Counted from the stretch's first letter, positions 1 to 14,312 are shown. The stretch: DNA of 64,000 nucleotides from Komagataeibacter sp. FNDCR2 (GCF_021295395.1 NZ_JAIWOU010000001.1:933001-997000), one strand, 5' to 3'. The notes: generated from the letters alone by a model not told the origin. Translations and numbers: made by a program.

Positions 1-841
1 CCGGCCCTGCGCCATTATCGGGTTTGGCGGCTACCCCTCCGTGCCGCCACTGCTGGGCGGGAGCCTGCTGCCGCGCGGCACCCGGCCGCTCCTGTTCGTG
101 CATGAGGGCAATGCGGTGCTGGGCAAGGCCAACGGCTTCCTCGCCCCGCGCATGGACGCGATCGCCACGTCCTTTCCCGTCGTGGCGGGCGTGCCCGCGG
201 CCACCCCCACCACACTGACCGGCATGCCGGTGCGCCCCGACATCACGGCGCTGGCGGGCGAAGGGTACAGCCCCTCCAACGGTGTGATCAACCTGCTGGT
301 ATGGGGTGGTTCGTTGGGCGCGCGCGTGTTCAGTGACGTGGTGCCCGCGGCCCTTGCCGCGCTGGCCCCAGCCCTGCGCGCGCGGCTTCAGGTAACGCAG
401 CAGGCCCGGGCGGAGGATGTGGAGCGTGTGGCGGCGGCGTACAGGGCCGCAGGCATTCCCGCACGAATCGCCCCGTTCCTGAATGACGTGCCCGAGCGCC
501 TGCGCACGGCGCATCTGGTCATTGGCCGGGCGGGGGGATCCTCGGTCGCGGAACTGACGGTGGCGGGCCGCCCGTCGCTGCTGGTGCCGCTTCCCATCGC
601 CGCGCGCGACGAACAGGGGGCGAATGCCCGCGCACTGGTGGAAGCCGGGGCGGCGTGGATGATCCGCCAGCCCGATTTCACGACACCCGCCCTGACCGAA
701 CGCCTGACCACCCTGCTGGCTGACCGCGACCTGCTGGCCCGCACGGCGCGGGCCGCCGCCAGCCTTGGCCGCCCCGATGCCGCCGCCCGTCTGGCGGACA
801 TGATAGAAGCACGCTTGCCTGACCGGCCCCACACCGCTTAA
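1..841 (+). CDS. murG: MurG, 5'-truncated by window edge
   Basis: UDP-N-acetylglucosamine transferase that adds GlcNAc to undecaprenyl-PP-MurNAc-pentapeptide (lipid I to lipid II) on the inner face of the cytoplasmic membrane. The frame is open from base 2 and starts inside the N-terminal domain with the GFGGYPS acceptor-side loop. The C-terminal donor-binding domain shows [11 protein letters not shown] and later the [11 protein letters not shown] motif that binds UDP-GlcNAc. Roughly the first 90 residues lie outside the window. It stops 32 nt before murC, so the genes are probably co-transcribed. Identification is firm from the motifs and the dcw order. Confidence 0.95.
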   Translation, partial: RPCAIIGFGGYPSVPPLLGGSLLPRGTRPLLFVHEGNAVLGKANGFLAPRMDAIATSFPVVAGVPAATPTTLTGMPVRPDITALAGEGYSPSNGVINLLVWGGSLGARVFSDVVPAALAALAPALRARLQVTQQARAEDVERVAAAYRAAGIPARIAPFLNDVPERLRTAHLVIGRAGGSSVAELTVAGRPSLLVPLPIAARDEQGANARALVEAGAAWMIRQPDFTTPALTERLTTLLADRDLLARTARAAASLGRPDAAARLADMIEARLPDRPHTA

Positions 842-873
842 TTCCGCCTGCGCGAACACGGAGATCCGATTGC

Positions 874-2322
874 ATGAGAGCCCTGCCCCTTTCCATTGGC
901 ACCATCCATTTTGTCGGCATCGGCGGAATCGGCATGTCCGGCATCGCCGAAGTGCTGCATATGCTTGGCTATGTGGTGCAGGGTTCCGACATTGCTGAAA
1001 ACGCCAATGTCGTGCGCCTGCGCGCCGCCGGAATTCCGGTCACCATAGGCCATGACGCGGCGAACCTGGGCAATGCGCAGGTCGTGGTGACCTCCACCGC
1101 CGTGCAGCGTGACAACCCCGAGGTCGTGGCCGCCCGCGCGCGGCTGATCCCGGTCGTGCGCCGGGCGGAGATGCTGGCCGAGCTCATGCGCCTGCGCTGG
1201 TCGATCGCTGTGGGCGGCACGCATGGCAAGACCACCACGACCAGCCTCGTCGCCGCCGTGCTGGAAGCGGCGAAGCTGGACCCCACGGTCATCAACGGTG
1301 GCATCATCGAAGCCTACGGCACCAATACCCGCATGGGTTCAGGTGACTGGATGGTGGTCGAGGCCGATGAGAGCGACGGCTCGTTCCTGCGCCTGCCCTC
1401 CGTCATTACGGTCGTGACCAACATGGACCCCGAGCACCTGGACCACTGGGGCACGGAAGAGGCCATGCAGGCGGCGTATGACCAGTTCGTGTCCAACATC
1501 CCGTTCTATGGCTTCGCGGTGCTGTGCATCGACCATCCCGCCGTGCAGCAGATGATCCCGCGCCTGTCGGACCACCGGATCATCACCTACGGCTTCTCGC
1601 CCCAGGCGGATGTGCGGGCCGAAAAGGTCATTACCGACAAGCTGGGCGCCACGTTCGAGGTCGTGATCACCAGCCGCAACCGCAACCGTTCGCGCCGGGC
1701 GGGGCCGTTCCGCCTGCCCATGCTGGGCCACCATAACGTGCAGAACGCGCTGGCCGCCATCGCCGTCGGCACCGAGATGGAGATAGACGACGCCACCATC
1801 CGCTCCGCCTTCGCGGCCTTCCGGGGCGTCAAGCGCCGCTTCACCCGCACGGGGGAGACCGGCGGCATCACCATCATCGACGATTACGGCCACCACCCGG
1901 TGGAAATCGCCGCCGTGCTGAAGGCGGCGCGTCAGGCCGGGGCGGGCAACGTGATCGCGGTGGTGCAGCCGCACCGCTATTCGCGCCTCCAGACCCTGTT
2001 CAATGAATTCTGCACCTGCATGAACGATGCGGGCACGGTCATCATTGCCGATGTCTATGCCGCCGGTGAACAGCCGATCGACGGGATCGACCGCGACGCG
2101 CTGGTCGAGGGGCTGCGCGAACGCGGGCACCGTTCCGTCGTGCCGCTGCCGGGGCCGGAGCATCTGGCCGAAATGATCAACGCCATTGCCCGGCCGGGCG
2201 ATTTTGTCGTCTGCCTTGGCGCGGGCAGCATCACCAACTGGGCGCAGGCGCTGCCCGCGCAACTGGCGGAGCTTCAGCCCGGCGCGCGCCCCGTGGCCAC
2301 GCAGAAGGCGGATGCCCAGTAA
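874..2322 (+). CDS. murC: UDP-N-acetylmuramate--L-alanine ligase MurC
   Basis: Cytoplasmic ATP-dependent ligase adding L-Ala to UDP-MurNAc, the first step of stem peptide synthesis. The protein has 482 aa, a normal length. It opens with a Rossmann segment ([12 protein letters not shown]), then has the ATP loop GTHGKTTT at residues 115-122, the central EADESDGSF motif and a C-terminal Mur ligase domain with DDYGHHPVE. The ATG at 874 has a purine-rich GGAGA about 10 nt upstream. It lies directly between murG and murB, and its stop codon abuts the murB ATG. Confidence 0.97.
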   Translation: MRALPLSIGTIHFVGIGGIGMSGIAEVLHMLGYVVQGSDIAENANVVRLRAAGIPVTIGHDAANLGNAQVVVTSTAVQRDNPEVVAARARLIPVVRRAEMLAELMRLRWSIAVGGTHGKTTTTSLVAAVLEAAKLDPTVINGGIIEAYGTNTRMGSGDWMVVEADESDGSFLRLPSVITVVTNMDPEHLDHWGTEEAMQAAYDQFVSNIPFYGFAVLCIDHPAVQQMIPRLSDHRIITYGFSPQADVRAEKVITDKLGATFEVVITSRNRNRSRRAGPFRLPMLGHHNVQNALAAIAVGTEMEIDDATIRSAFAAFRGVKRRFTRTGETGGITIIDDYGHHPVEIAAVLKAARQAGAGNVIAVVQPHRYSRLQTLFNEFCTCMNDAGTVIIADVYAAGEQPIDGIDRDALVEGLRERGHRSVVPLPGPEHLAEMINAIARPGDFVVCLGAGSITNWAQALPAQLAELQPGARPVATQKADAQ

Positions 2323-3297
2323 ATGAGCGAAACTGCCCCCGCACCTGCCCTGCCCCAATGGGCCGGGGTTCTGGATACGGATCCCTGCCGTCCCCGTGGC
2401 CGCCTGACCGCGCAGGCCCCGCTGGGCGCGCGCACGTGGTTCCGCGTGGGGGGGCCGGCGGAACTCCTGTTCCAGCCGGCCAGCGCGGAAGATCTGGCCC
2501 GCGTGCTGCGCTGCCTCCCGCTGGAGGTGCCGGTACTCGCACTCGGGGCCTGTTCGAACGTAATCGTGCGCGATGGCGGCATTGACGGGCTGGTCATCCG
2601 CCTTGCCCGTGGTTTTTCCACCATCACGCGCGACGGGAACGGGCTGATCGTGGGGGCGGCCTGCCTGGACGTGACCGTTGCCGAACATGCGGCCCAGGCC
2701 GGGCTGGGTGGGCTGGAATTCCTGGCGGGCATACCCGGCTCGATCGGGGGCGCGGTGGCCATGAACGCCGGGGCCTACGGGTCGGACATGGCCACGGTCA
2801 TGGACTGGGTGGAGGTGGTGACGCGCGACGGCAGGCTGCTGCGCCTGCCCGCCGCGTCGCTGGATTTCAGCTACCGCCACGCCACCCTGCCCGCGCAGGC
2901 AGTGGTGGTGCGGGCGCGGCTGAACGCGAACGAAGCCCTGCCCGCCGCCATCCGCCAGCGTATCGAGGACATCCGCGCCGCGCGCGAGGCAGCCCAGCCC
3001 GTCCGCGCCCGCACCGGGGGGTCCACCTTCCGCAATCCCGCACCCGACGAATCCGAACGCAAGGCATGGGAACTGATCGACGCCGCCGGGTGCCGTGGCC
3101 TGAAGATCGGCGGCGCGCAGATGAGCGAGAAGCATTGCAATTTCATGCTCAACACGGGCAATGCCACCGCAGGCGACCTGGAACGGCTGGGGGAGACGGT
3201 GCGCCAGCGCGTGCATGACCATACCGCCGTCACACTGCGCTGGGAAATCCGGCGGATCGGTCGCCCGGCGGCTACTGGCAGGGAAGAAGACGCATGA
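2323..3297 (+). CDS. murB: UDP-N-acetylenolpyruvoylglucosamine reductase MurB
   Basis: FAD/NADPH enzyme reducing UDP-GlcNAc-enolpyruvate to UDP-MurNAc in the cytoplasm. The 324-aa protein has the FAD-binding segment LALGACSNVIV, the flavin/phosphate motif GIPGSIGGAVAMNAGAYG and the GGSTFRNP motif carrying the serine that protonates the enolpyruvyl group. These match the shorter type II-like MurB common in alpha-proteobacteria. The ATG follows the murC stop with no gap, and the last four bases overlap ddl (ATGA), which implies translational coupling through the cluster. Confidence 0.97.
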   Translation: MSETAPAPALPQWAGVLDTDPCRPRGRLTAQAPLGARTWFRVGGPAELLFQPASAEDLARVLRCLPLEVPVLALGACSNVIVRDGGIDGLVIRLARGFSTITRDGNGLIVGAACLDVTVAEHAAQAGLGGLEFLAGIPGSIGGAVAMNAGAYGSDMATVMDWVEVVTRDGRLLRLPAASLDFSYRHATLPAQAVVVRARLNANEALPAAIRQRIEDIRAAREAAQPVRARTGGSTFRNPAPDESERKAWELIDAAGCRGLKIGGAQMSEKHCNFMLNTGNATAGDLERLGETVRQRVHDHTAVTLRWEIRRIGRPAATGREEDA

Positions 3298-4235
3298 CAC
3301 GCCGCAAGATTTCCGTCCTGATGGGCGGCCTCTCAGCCGAGCGCACGGTCAGCCTGAACAGCGGGCGCAACGTGGCCGAGGCCCTGCGCGGCCGGGGGCA
3401 TGACGTGCGCTGCATCGACGCGGGCGAGGACCTGCTTTCCATCGTGCGCGACCTGCGCGATCACGCGCCCGATGTCGTGTTCAACGCCCTGCATGGCCGC
3501 TTTGGGGAAGACGGATCCATTCAGGGCGTGCTGGACTGGATGGGCATCGCCTATACCCATTCCGGTGTCCGGGCTTCGGCCACGGCCATGGACAAGGATG
3601 CGGCGCGCCGGGTCTTCGCCGCCGCCGGGCTGCCGGTGGCGACCGGGCTGCTCGTGACCCCCACCGAACTGGAAATGGCGGATCCGCTGCCCGCGCCCTA
3701 TGTCGTCAAGCCGCTGAACGAGGGATCATCGGTCGGCGTCGCGATCATCCACCCCGCCAGCAACCGCCGGGCGGAGGTCGCGCGTTCATGGTCCTTCGGC
3801 ACGCATGTACTGGCGGAGGAATACGTGCCCGGCCGTGAACTGACCGTGGGCGTGCTGGAAGACCGCGCGCTGACCGTAACCGACATAACACCCGCGGGCG
3901 GCGTTGCGGATTTTTATGACTATGAGGCCAAATACAGCACGGGCGGTTCGTGCCACCAGCTTCCCGCGCGGATCCACCCCACGGCCTTTGAACAGGCGCG
4001 TGAACTGGCGCTGGCCACCCACCGCGCGCTGGGCTGCCGGGGGGCCAGCCGCACGGATTTCCGTTACGATGACACAGCGGCCCCGGACGGCCCCGGCCGC
4101 CTTGTCATTCTGGAAACCAATACCCAGCCGGGCATGACGCCGACCTCCCTCCTGCCCGAGCAGGCCGCCGCATGCGGCATGGACTATGCCACCCTGTGCG
4201 AGTGGATGATCGACCACGCGACCTGCCGTACATGA
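3294..4235 (+). CDS. ddl: D-alanine--D-alanine ligase Ddl
   Basis: ATP-grasp ligase making the D-Ala-D-Ala dipeptide used by MurF. The protein has 313 aa. An N-terminal segment carries LMGGLSAERTVSLNSG, the middle has NALHGRFGEDGSIQG, the ATP-grasp region has YVVKPLNEGSSVGV, and the C-terminal substrate loop reads NTQPGMTPTSL. It starts on the ATGA overlap with murB and ends on an ATGA overlap with ftsQ. This placement inside the dcw cluster corresponds to the ddlB position of other proteobacteria. Confidence 0.97.
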   Translation: MTRRKISVLMGGLSAERTVSLNSGRNVAEALRGRGHDVRCIDAGEDLLSIVRDLRDHAPDVVFNALHGRFGEDGSIQGVLDWMGIAYTHSGVRASATAMDKDAARRVFAAAGLPVATGLLVTPTELEMADPLPAPYVVKPLNEGSSVGVAIIHPASNRRAEVARSWSFGTHVLAEEYVPGRELTVGVLEDRALTVTDITPAGGVADFYDYEAKYSTGGSCHQLPARIHPTAFEQARELALATHRALGCRGASRTDFRYDDTAAPDGPGRLVILETNTQPGMTPTSLLPEQAAACGMDYATLCEWMIDHATCRT

Positions 4236-5164
4236 AGCGACCGGCCGACAGCAGCCACCGTCCCTCCCGGCTCTCGATCTTCGTGCGCCGGCAGCGGCGA
4301 CTGCTGCGTCCGTTTCTCGTGCTGCTGGTGCTGGCCGGATTCGTGGCCGCCGGCGTCCTGACGTTCCGGCATTTCGGCTCCGACCCGCGTTTCGCGCCGC
4401 TGCGCAACCGGATCATCAACATGCTGCCGTTGCGGATAACCGAGATCGACGTGACCGGCTGCGTGCTGACCAGCGAAGCCGCGCTGCAGGAGGCGCTGGG
4501 CGTGCGGACGGGGGATTTCATCCTCGGCTTTTCCATGACCGCCGCGCGCCAGCGTATCGACGCGCTGCCCTTCGTCGATCATTCCGTGGTGGAGCGGCAC
4601 CTGCCGCACACCATCATCATCCACCTGTTCGAGCGGCGTCCCTTCGCGGTATGGCAGAATCACGGCCATTTCATGCTGATCGACCGTGAAGGCAACCAGG
4701 TGCGCGACCAGGGCATGACCGGCAAGGATGCCGAGGCCTTCATGCAACTGCCGCTGGTGGTCGGCCCGGACGCCAATACGGCGGCGGCGGCACTGATAGA
4801 CGAACTTTCGGCGCAGCCCGAGGTGCGTGCCCATGTGGTGGCGGCGGCGCGCGTGGGCCAGCGCCGGTGGAACCTGACCCTGCGCAACGGCACCACCATC
4901 TTGCTGCCCGAAGGCCAGGAAGTCGCGGCCCTGAAGCGGCTTGCACAGATGCAGCAAAGTATAAGAATACTGGACCGGCCGGTTATCGCCATAGACATGC
5001 GCCTGCCTGATCGCCTGATCATACGTGAAAATCCGCCTGCCCCGCCGAATGATAACGACGGGGACAGGGGCGACACACCGCCACAGGCGGCCCCCACGGG
5101 GGATCAGGCGCCTGCCGCGCCATGGCTTTCCCCCGATACCGGTCCGATACGGAGGCGGGCATGA
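4232..5164 (+). CDS. ftsQ: Cell division protein FtsQ
   Basis: Bitopic inner-membrane divisome protein that links FtsK-side and FtsL/FtsB-side components at midcell. From the ATG at 4232 the protein has 310 aa: a basic cytoplasmic N-terminus, one membrane span at about residues 25-46 (leucine/valine-rich), a POTRA domain (LRITEIDVTGCVLTSE onward) and a periplasmic beta domain, ending in a Pro/Asp-rich tail. The frame is open further upstream to 4172, but 4232 gives the same ATGA overlap seen at neighbouring joints, so I chose it. Confidence 0.93.
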   Translation: MKRPADSSHRPSRLSIFVRRQRRLLRPFLVLLVLAGFVAAGVLTFRHFGSDPRFAPLRNRIINMLPLRITEIDVTGCVLTSEAALQEALGVRTGDFILGFSMTAARQRIDALPFVDHSVVERHLPHTIIIHLFERRPFAVWQNHGHFMLIDREGNQVRDQGMTGKDAEAFMQLPLVVGPDANTAAAALIDELSAQPEVRAHVVAAARVGQRRWNLTLRNGTTILLPEGQEVAALKRLAQMQQSIRILDRPVIAIDMRLPDRLIIRENPPAPPNDNDGDRGDTPPQAAPTGDQAPAAPWLSPDTGPIRRRA

Positions 5165-6564
5165 CATATCCAGTGCCGGGAACGGTCCAGCCGACCCTTC
5201 CCGCAACACGCGCAACCACACCCACCGCCCCGGTGCCCGCCATTCGCGGCTCCGGCCTGCCAGCGCCCGTGCCCCGTTCACGCACGGCGGGCGCGCTGGT
5301 ACCCACGGATGAACGCCCCCCCGCGCGCAGGCTGCGCACGGGCCCGTTCAGCGTGCTGGATATCGGTTCGACCAAGATCGTGTGCCTGATCGGGCGGGGG
5401 GAGCCGGATAACACGATCCGCATCCTCGGCCATGGCTGGCGGCGCTCGCACGGGGTGCGCTCGGGCGGGATCGTGGACCTGCGCGAGGCGGAAAGCGCCA
5501 TCCGCGCCGCCGTGGCGCAGGCGGAGGACATGGCGACGGAACGCCGGGACTCGATTTTCGTCAACCTGTCATGCGGCCATCCGGAAAGCCGGCATATCAA
5601 CGCGCGCTGGCCCATTGGCGGGCGCGAGATCACAAAGACCGATGTCAGCCGCATCATTGCCGAAGGCCGCCTGCGCGCCGTATCGGAAGGGCGGTCGGCC
5701 ATCCATACCCTGCCGCTGGATTACGCGGTGGACGACACGCAGGAAGTGCTCGACCCGCGCGGGCATCTGTGTGACCTGCTATCCGCCCGGCTGCATGTGA
5801 TTGACGCCAACACCACGGCCCTGCGCAACCTCGAGGCCGTCCTGTCGCGCGTGGAGCTCAAGATCGAGGGGATGGTCTCATCCCCTCTCGCCTCCGGCCT
5901 TGCGGTCATGAACGAGGACGAACGCAACCTTGGCGCCACGGTGGTGGACATGGGCGGCGGCACCACCTCGATCGGGGTGTTCGGGGAGGGGCGGCTGCTG
6001 CATACCTCCACGATTCCCGTGGGCGGCCTGCACATCACCCGCGACATCGCCCATGGGCTGTCCACGTCCATCGACAATGCCGAGCGGCTGAAGACCATGC
6101 ATGGATCGGCCGAACTGCTGGGGGGGGACGACCATGATTCCATCCTGGTGCAGCTGATCGGTGACAACGACCATCATTATGTCAGAATTCCCCGTGCAAG
6201 AATTGTCTCGATCATACATCCGCGCGTGGAGGAAACATTGGAAATGGTAAGGGACAGGCTGGAAATGGCCGCCGTCGGCCCCGCGTCCGACGGCCGCGTG
6301 ATCCTGACCGGCGGCGGCTCGCTACTGGAAGGGATCGGGCCGATGGCCGCGCGCATCCTGAACCGCCAGGTCCGGCTGGGCCGCCCGCGCCGCATTGTCG
6401 GCCTGCCCGAAAACGCGGCGACGTGGCCCATGTTCTCGACTTCCGCCGGGCTGCTGGCCTGGGCCGCCGGGGCCGCCGATGAAATGGGCGAACCCGACAC
6501 GCGCGACGCCCGCCCCGCCGGTCTCGTGCGACGTTTTATGGATTTCATACGCGAAAGGGTATGA
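5161..6564 (+). CDS. ftsA: Cell division protein FtsA
   Basis: Actin-like ATPase that tethers FtsZ filaments to the membrane and recruits late division proteins. The start at 5161 overlaps the ftsQ stop (ATGA) and has GGAGG 5 nt upstream, which is better than the in-frame ATG at 5122. The 467-aa product has a low-complexity N-terminal extension of about 50 residues rich in Pro/Ala/Thr, then phosphate loop 1 (SVLDIGSTKIVCLIG), the SHS2/1C domain, a second phosphate motif (VVDMGGGTTSIGVF) and a C-terminal amphipathic helix (GLVRRFMDFIRERV) that should bind the membrane. The N-terminal extension is unusual in length but its role is unknown. Confidence 0.96.
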   Translation: MTYPVPGTVQPTLPATRATTPTAPVPAIRGSGLPAPVPRSRTAGALVPTDERPPARRLRTGPFSVLDIGSTKIVCLIGRGEPDNTIRILGHGWRRSHGVRSGGIVDLREAESAIRAAVAQAEDMATERRDSIFVNLSCGHPESRHINARWPIGGREITKTDVSRIIAEGRLRAVSEGRSAIHTLPLDYAVDDTQEVLDPRGHLCDLLSARLHVIDANTTALRNLEAVLSRVELKIEGMVSSPLASGLAVMNEDERNLGATVVDMGGGTTSIGVFGEGRLLHTSTIPVGGLHITRDIAHGLSTSIDNAERLKTMHGSAELLGGDDHDSILVQLIGDNDHHYVRIPRARIVSIIHPRVEETLEMVRDRLEMAAVGPASDGRVILTGGGSLLEGIGPMAARILNRQVRLGRPRRIVGLPENAATWPMFSTSAGLLAWAAGAADEMGEPDTRDARPAGLVRRFMDFIRERV

Positions 6565-6641
6565 CATTGTGCAGAAACCCTTTATTGTAATTTAGCCATT
6601 CGTATGCCAGCCCGCCTACCCCAATCCATCGGGAGCCAAGC

Positions 6642-8135
6642 ATGACCCTCAACCTGACCATCCCGCAACAGAATCATTCCGATTTCACCCCCCGCATTAC
6701 GGTGATCGGCGTTGGCGGTGGTGGGACCAATGCGGTGGACAACATGATCCATTCGCAGTTGCAGGGGGTGGAATTCGTTGTCGCCAACACCGATGCCCAG
6801 CAGCTCTCCCACAGCAGCGCCGACCGCCGCATCCAGCTTGGCCCGCACCTGACGCAGGGCCTTGGCGCGGGCGCGAAGCCGGAAATCGGCCGCGCCGCGG
6901 CGGAAGAGGCTTGCGACGAGCTGTCGCGCCATCTGGATGGCGCGCATATGGTGTTCATCACCGCGGGCATGGGCGGCGGCACCGGCACGGGGGCCGCGCC
7001 GGTCATCGCGCGCATGGCGCGTGAACGTGGCATCCTGACCGTGGGCGTCGTGACCAAGCCCTTCACGTTCGAAGGGGGGCGGCGCGCCAAATCGGCGGAT
7101 GCGGGCATTGCCGAACTCCAGCAGTTCGTCGATACGCTGATCGTGATCCCGAACCAGAACCTGTTCCGGCTGGCCAATGAGCGCACAAGCTGGAAAGACG
7201 CGTTCAAGATGGCGGACAACGTGCTGTACATGGGTGTGCGCGGTGTCACCGACCTCATGATGGCGCCCGGCCTGGTCAATCTCGACTTTGCCGATATCCG
7301 CACCATCATGGCGGAAATGGGCAAGGCGATGATGGGCACGGGCGAGGCCGAGGGCGAAAACCGCGCCATCGCTGCCGCCGAGGACGCGATTTCCAACCCG
7401 CTGCTTGAAGATACGTCGATGGCGGGCGCGCAGGGCTTGCTCATCAACATCACGGGTGGCGAGGATCTGACCCTGTTCGAGGTGGATCAGGCCGCCAACC
7501 GCATCCGGGAGGAAGTGGCCGAAGACGCCAACATCATCTTCGGTTCCGCCATCGACACGGCGCTGAACGGGCGCATCCGCGTCTCCGTGGTGGCGACGGG
7601 CATCGACAACCCGCCCTCACGCGCCACGGCGCAGCCGCCCCAGCAGCCTGCCGAGGCCGTCGCCCCCGCCGCGACTCCGGCTGCCGCCCCGCAGGCCACG
7701 CCCCCCATGCCCGGCGCCACGGCAGCGGCCCAGCCCGCCACCGCCGCGACTCCGGCGGGACAGCCCGCTGCCACCGCCACGCCGCCGCAGCCGGCGCGCC
7801 CGGCGGCACCGCAGGCTCCCTCCCCCGATGCCGTGCCGCCGCAGGTGGCCCAGGCGCAGCGTGGATCGCCACGCTCCCCCCTGTTTACCGAAAGCGCGAA
7901 GGCCCCGGCACCCGAGCCACAGCAGCCCGCGCCGCGCAGCCTGTTCGGAATCGTGACCGGCGCGCTGCGCCGCCATTCCACCCCGCCACAGCCGGAAGCG
8001 GCGCCGCGCACCGAACCCTCCGTGCAGCAGCAGGCGCCGCAGCAGCCCCAGCCGGAACAGCCGGCGGGTGGCGCCCCCGCGGCCGATGACGGGGGGCTGG
8101 ACATTCCGGCCTTCCTGCGTCGGCGCTCATCGTAA
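6642..8135 (+). CDS. ftsZ: Cell division GTPase FtsZ
   Basis: Tubulin-like GTPase that forms the Z ring. The protein has 497 aa: a GTPase core with the tubulin signature GGGTGTG at residues 111-117 and the T7-loop region further on, then a long linker at about residues 320-480 made mostly of Pro, Ala and Gln, and a conserved C-terminal peptide ending [10 protein letters not shown] that binds FtsA and other partners. The linker is longer than in E. coli, as is usual in alpha-proteobacteria. The 77-nt gap to ftsA is AT-rich and may hold a separate promoter. GGGAG lies 8 nt before the ATG. Confidence 0.97.
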   Translation: MTLNLTIPQQNHSDFTPRITVIGVGGGGTNAVDNMIHSQLQGVEFVVANTDAQQLSHSSADRRIQLGPHLTQGLGAGAKPEIGRAAAEEACDELSRHLDGAHMVFITAGMGGGTGTGAAPVIARMARERGILTVGVVTKPFTFEGGRRAKSADAGIAELQQFVDTLIVIPNQNLFRLANERTSWKDAFKMADNVLYMGVRGVTDLMMAPGLVNLDFADIRTIMAEMGKAMMGTGEAEGENRAIAAAEDAISNPLLEDTSMAGAQGLLINITGGEDLTLFEVDQAANRIREEVAEDANIIFGSAIDTALNGRIRVSVVATGIDNPPSRATAQPPQQPAEAVAPAATPAAAPQATPPMPGATAAAQPATAATPAGQPAATATPPQPARPAAPQAPSPDAVPPQVAQAQRGSPRSPLFTESAKAPAPEPQQPAPRSLFGIVTGALRRHSTPPQPEAAPRTEPSVQQQAPQQPQPEQPAGGAPAADDGGLDIPAFLRRRSS

Positions 8136-8145
8136 CGAATGCGGG

Positions 8146-8171
8146 CGCGACCTGCTTTGGTGCGGGTCGCG
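8146..8171 (+). terminator. Hairpin after ftsZ
   Basis: CGCGACC (8146-8152) and GGTCGCG (8165-8171) form a perfect 7-bp stem with a 12-nt loop, 11 nt after the ftsZ stop. No T-run follows, so it may be an mRNA-stabilising hairpin or weak terminator rather than a standard intrinsic terminator. Confidence 0.35.
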
Positions 8172-8296
8172 GATCGTGGTATCCAATAGGTAACAATAGG
8201 CAATAATCCTTGACTGTCCGAATGGGCGACAACGCAGTAGCATTCACCATGCCACTTACTGCGCGTTCTCCCACTCTTCCGCCAAGGATACAGGCA

Positions 8297-9265
8297 ATGG
8301 ACGGCATGTTGCCGCAGACAGGCGCCCCCTACATGCCACAATCCCCCGATAGCGGGCAGATGCAGCATACCCTGCGCCAGCCGATCAGCAGCGTGGGCAC
8401 GGGCCTTCATACGGGCGCACGCATTACCCTGCGCCTTTCACCCGCGCCGGAGAACACCGGAATCGTGTTCCGGCGCGAGGACAGGGGGGATCTGCCCCCC
8501 CTCGCCGCCCATTATGATACGGTGGTCGATACCCGGTTGAGTACGGTGCTGGCCCATGACCCGCAGGCCGACGCCAGCGCCCGGATCGCCACGGTGGAAC
8601 ACCTGATGGCGGCGCTGGCGGGATGCGGCATCGACAATGTCTTCATTGACGTCAATGGCCCCGAAATCCCGGTTTTTGATGGTTCCGCCGCTGAATTCGT
8701 CTTCCTGATCGAATGCGCGGGCATCCGGCCGCAGGCGGCCCCGCGCCGGAACATCTACATCAACCGGACCGTGCGGGTGGAAGATGGCGATGCCTATGCC
8801 GAACTCTCCCCCAGCAGGGAACCGGGGCTGCTGATCGATATTTCCATTGATTTCCCGGCCGCGGCCATTGGTCGGCAGCGCTACACCGCACGGATGGATA
8901 GCCGCCACTTCCACAAGCAGCTCAGCGCGGCCCGCACCTTCGTGCTGCAACCTGAAATCGAACACCTGCACGCCATCGGGCTGGCCCGTGGGGGGTCGCT
9001 GGACAACGCCATCGTCGTCAGTGGCGATCATGTCCTCAACCCGACGGGACTGCGCCACCCCGATGAGTTCGTGCGCCACAAGGTTCTCGACGCGATTGGC
9101 GACCTCCACCTGGCTGGCGGCATGATCCATGGCTATTTCCGGGGCCATAAATCGGGGCATACGCTCAATAACCGCCTGCTGCGCAAGCTGTTCTCCGATC
9201 AGGCGAACTGGCGCGAGATCCCGTCCGCCACACCGGCGCGCCTGCCGCACATCAAGGCCGCGTGA
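8297..9265 (+). CDS. lpxC: UDP-3-O-acyl-N-acetylglucosamine deacetylase LpxC
   Basis: Zinc deacetylase for the committed step of lipid A synthesis. The zinc-site motif VEHLMAAL and the downstream HKVLDAIGDLHLAGG segment, with HGYFRGHKSGHTLNN, carry the expected His and Asp ligands and general base. From the ATG at 8297 (AAGGA 8 nt upstream) the protein has 322 aa. The frame continues up to a TTG at 8210, but no better ribosome site is seen there. The conserved core begins only around 8360, so the N-terminal 20 or so residues are an extension. Position right after ftsZ is the classical one. Confidence 0.95.
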   Translation: MDGMLPQTGAPYMPQSPDSGQMQHTLRQPISSVGTGLHTGARITLRLSPAPENTGIVFRREDRGDLPPLAAHYDTVVDTRLSTVLAHDPQADASARIATVEHLMAALAGCGIDNVFIDVNGPEIPVFDGSAAEFVFLIECAGIRPQAAPRRNIYINRTVRVEDGDAYAELSPSREPGLLIDISIDFPAAAIGRQRYTARMDSRHFHKQLSAARTFVLQPEIEHLHAIGLARGGSLDNAIVVSGDHVLNPTGLRHPDEFVRHKVLDAIGDLHLAGGMIHGYFRGHKSGHTLNNRLLRKLFSDQANWREIPSATPARLPHIKAA

Positions 9266-9347
9266 TGGGAAGGGGCGAAATCCGCACGCGAAGACTTCAC
9301 CCTCCCCCGGCACATGATATAAAGCTTCCGTAACTGGAAGAGCCGGC

Positions 9348-10232
9348 ATGTTCGTACGCAGATCACGATATACCCCGCAGTCACTGCGCAATGCCCGCCA
9401 TGCGGCCCGCTGGCTGGCGTTTGTGCCCGTCGCCTCCCTTCTGGCGGCATGTGGCAACAGCGCCAGCAGCATCAACGAACGCGCGCCCCGCGTCGGTTCG
9501 GCGGAAACACTGTACAATAACGGCGTGGATGCCCTGCGTTCCGACCGTTACCTGCTTTCGGTCAACCAGTTCGACACCCTGCAACGCAACTATCCCTATT
9601 CCCCTTACACGGCCAATGCGCAGCTTATGGAAGGCTACGCCAACTACCTGCTGAACAAATATCCCGAAGCCGTGCAGCAGCTTGACCGTTTTCTGGAACT
9701 GCACCCCACCAGCGGGGACGCCGCCTATGCCTTCTATCTGCGCGCGCTGTGCTATTACGAACAGGTCGCTGACGTGCAGCGCGACCAGCAGGGCACGGTG
9801 GAGGCCATGGACGCGCTGGAGGAAGTCATTACCCGCTTCCCCCAAAGCCCCTATTCACGCGATGCGCAGTTGAAGATCGACCTGTGCCGCGACCATCTGG
9901 CGGGCAAGGAAATGCTGGTGGGGCGCTACTACCAGCAGCAGAACGACTTTCCCGCCGCCGCCGGCCGCTACCAGCGCGTGGTGCAGGATTTCCAGACCAC
10001 GAACCATGTGCCCGAGGCGCTGGAACGGCTGGTGGAGGTCTATCTGGACATGGGCCTGCTGGAACAGGCCCGCAAGACCGGCGCGGTGCTGGCCTATAAC
10101 TACCCCAGCAGCAAATGGTACCACGATGCGTACGATCACCTGCGCGCGCACCATCTGCTCAAGGGGGTGGACGCCCCGGACCACAAGCAGGGCCGCAACA
10201 TCTTCTCGCGGGCATGGCATTCGATTTTCTGA
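9348..10232 (+). CDS. bamD: Outer-membrane assembly lipoprotein BamD
   Basis: Essential lipoprotein of the BAM complex that inserts beta-barrel proteins into the outer membrane. The 294-aa protein begins with a basic region and a hydrophobic segment ending in the lipobox LLAACG (Cys35), followed by tetratricopeptide-like helices: ETLYNNGVDAL, YSPYTANAQLMEGYANYLLNKYPEA and AYAFYLRALCYYEQVADVQRDQ, all typical of BamD/ComL. It lies 82 nt after lpxC and is followed at 36 nt by recN, an order common in alpha-proteobacteria. Confidence 0.95.
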   Translation: MFVRRSRYTPQSLRNARHAARWLAFVPVASLLAACGNSASSINERAPRVGSAETLYNNGVDALRSDRYLLSVNQFDTLQRNYPYSPYTANAQLMEGYANYLLNKYPEAVQQLDRFLELHPTSGDAAYAFYLRALCYYEQVADVQRDQQGTVEAMDALEEVITRFPQSPYSRDAQLKIDLCRDHLAGKEMLVGRYYQQQNDFPAAAGRYQRVVQDFQTTNHVPEALERLVEVYLDMGLLEQARKTGAVLAYNYPSSKWYHDAYDHLRAHHLLKGVDAPDHKQGRNIFSRAWHSIF

Positions 10233-10268
10233 TTTCCGCCAACGGCTTGTGCTGAACAGGAAACCTGC

Positions 10269-14143
<3,875 letters not shown>

Positions 14144-14312
14144 CACTTCCATGCCGGGCCATGCCGCATGAGTGTGGCCTTGCATGTCCTTGTCGCGTAA
14201 CGTTTACTACCATAACGAACCCATCACGAAGTAGCAGGAGCATCCGCACGGGACCGACACGTCATGTTGCCGCAACGGGGTGCGGCATGGATTATCAGGG
14301 GGATCATAGCTT

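Noticed and set aside
1339-3300. 653-aa open frame on the minus strand
   Set aside because: It lies exactly antisense to murC and murB, whose motifs are unambiguous. Long antisense frames are expected in GC-rich genes with strong third-position bias.
7487-8410. 307-aa minus-strand frame over the ftsZ 3' part
   Set aside because: Gly/Ala/Cys-rich translation caused by the complementary strand of the FtsZ Pro/Ala/Gln linker; not a gene.
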